A stretch of 64,000 bases of DNA, from positions 8,246,001-8,310,000 of the forward strand of contig NZ_CP186274.1 in assembly GCF_049331405.1 (NCBI RefSeq), read 5' to 3'. Shown piece after piece: positions 63,653 through 64,000 of the stretch. A program made the translations under genes and the position numbers. The stretch's first letter is position 1. Every line of letters begins with the position of its first letter. Origin of the DNA: PoT sp049331405. Its GTDB lineage: Bacteria; Planctomycetota; Planctomycetia; Isosphaerales; Isosphaeraceae. The notes beneath the pieces are model-generated. The model made no database searches, had not been told where the DNA came from, and saw only the letters and a program-made list of their open reading frames with translations.

Positions 63653-63892
63653 CTAGGCCTTGGCGGGTTCGGCCGGCTTCTTGGCCTTGCCGTAAGTCCC
63701 CTGGAACTTCTTGTTGAACTTATCGACGCGGCCGGCGGCATCGACGAACTTCACCGAGCCGGTGTAGTACGGGTGACAGGCCGAGCAAACTTCGACCGCG
63801 ATCTTCGGCTTCGTGCTACGCGTCTTGAACGTGTTGCCGCAGCCGCAGGTCACTTCACACTCTTGGTATTTGGGGTGAATGCCGTCTTTCAT
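63653..63892 (-). CDS. rpmE: Ribosomal protein L31
   Basis: A 79-residue protein of the 50S subunit. It starts MKDGIHPKYQECEVTCGCGN and contains the zinc-binding cysteines CGCGN and CSACHP, so it is the zinc-containing form (C+), not the cysteine-free paralogue. The C-terminal part FNKKFQGTYG is also conserved, followed by a lysine/proline tail. The longer frame beginning at 63994 is not real. It heads the rpmE-prfA-prmC block. Confidence 0.97.
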   Translation of the reverse strand: MKDGIHPKYQECEVTCGCGNTFKTRSTKPKIAVEVCSACHPYYTGSVKFVDAAGRVDKFNKKFQGTYGKAKKPAEPAKA

Positions 63893-64000
63893 TGTCGCAA
63901 CCCAGTCCGTTTCTGGCCGTCCGCGCTGGCGGTGGGCCACTGCCATGGTCTCTCGGCCGGGAGACGACCCAGCCTGATTCCATGATGATACCAAAGAGAT

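Overview
The window is a 64 kb piece of a high-GC bacterial chromosome, most likely from a planctomycete of the Isosphaeraceae type (Isosphaera, Singulisphaera, Paludisphaera or a relative). The pointers are a large DUF1549/DUF1553 protein with a CxxxCH motif and a Big2-like domain, a Tat-exported Gfo/Idh/MocA oxidoreductase, two Ser/Thr kinases, two FHA proteins, many exported proteins of unknown function, and cell-wall related genes (rsmH, a MurE-like gene, a LysM protein) outside any normal dcw cluster. The genus is an inference. I saw no insertion sequence, prophage, CRISPR array, rRNA or tRNA, so this looks like ordinary core and lineage-specific chromosome.

Layout. 1-3.2 kb: a GT-C type membrane glycosyltransferase (cut by the window edge) and a sugar epimerase/reductase. 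3.4-9.4 kb: two overlapping FHA genes, a secreted protein with a 5' hairpin, then (minus) a membrane-anchored WD40 propeller and a DUF885 protein. 9.5-14.5 kb: gapA behind a consensus sigma-70 promoter, pgk, rpe, a histidine-phosphatase-like protein that has lost its catalytic residues, and accD. 14.5-17 kb: a LmbE-type deacetylase, lexA with a candidate operator, rnhA. 17-29.4 kb, all minus: exported proteins of unknown function, a sigma-54 response regulator with its histidine kinase, an M48 protease, a DUF1326 protein, an OmpA-like lipoprotein and a membrane-anchored HTH protein with acidic SDSDV repeats. 30-38.8 kb: the DUF1549/DUF1553 protein, a MurE homologue whose ATP-binding and catalytic motifs are degenerate, a LysM protein coupled to rsmH by an ATGA overlap, and a cupin-like protein. 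39-49.9 kb: a large Ser/Thr kinase, queA, a GT4 glycosyltransferase, a lipoprotein alpha/beta hydrolase whose end overlaps a convergent NUDIX gene, the Gfo/Idh/MocA oxidoreductase and an acyltransferase. 49.9-64 kb: a DsbD-like reductase, a 2-hydroxyacid dehydrogenase, a GT39-like protein, a glycine-rich RRM protein, a vWA protein, a tyrosine-phosphatase/GT-C pair, a second Ser/Thr kinase, and rpmE-prfA-prmC.

How the genes work together. gapA-pgk-rpe form a central-carbon block. rpmE-prfA-prmC is a conserved translation block, with prmC modifying the release factor made by prfA. The histidine kinase and NtrC-type regulator form a two-component pair. Ser/Thr kinases, FHA readers and a tyrosine-phosphatase-like protein suggest active Ser/Thr/Tyr phosphosignalling. 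The most unusual items are two pseudoenzymes (MurE-like, histidine-phosphatase-like) and the HTH/SDSDV/membrane protein. Starts were chosen from Shine-Dalgarno spacing and family alignment from memory; no database search was possible.
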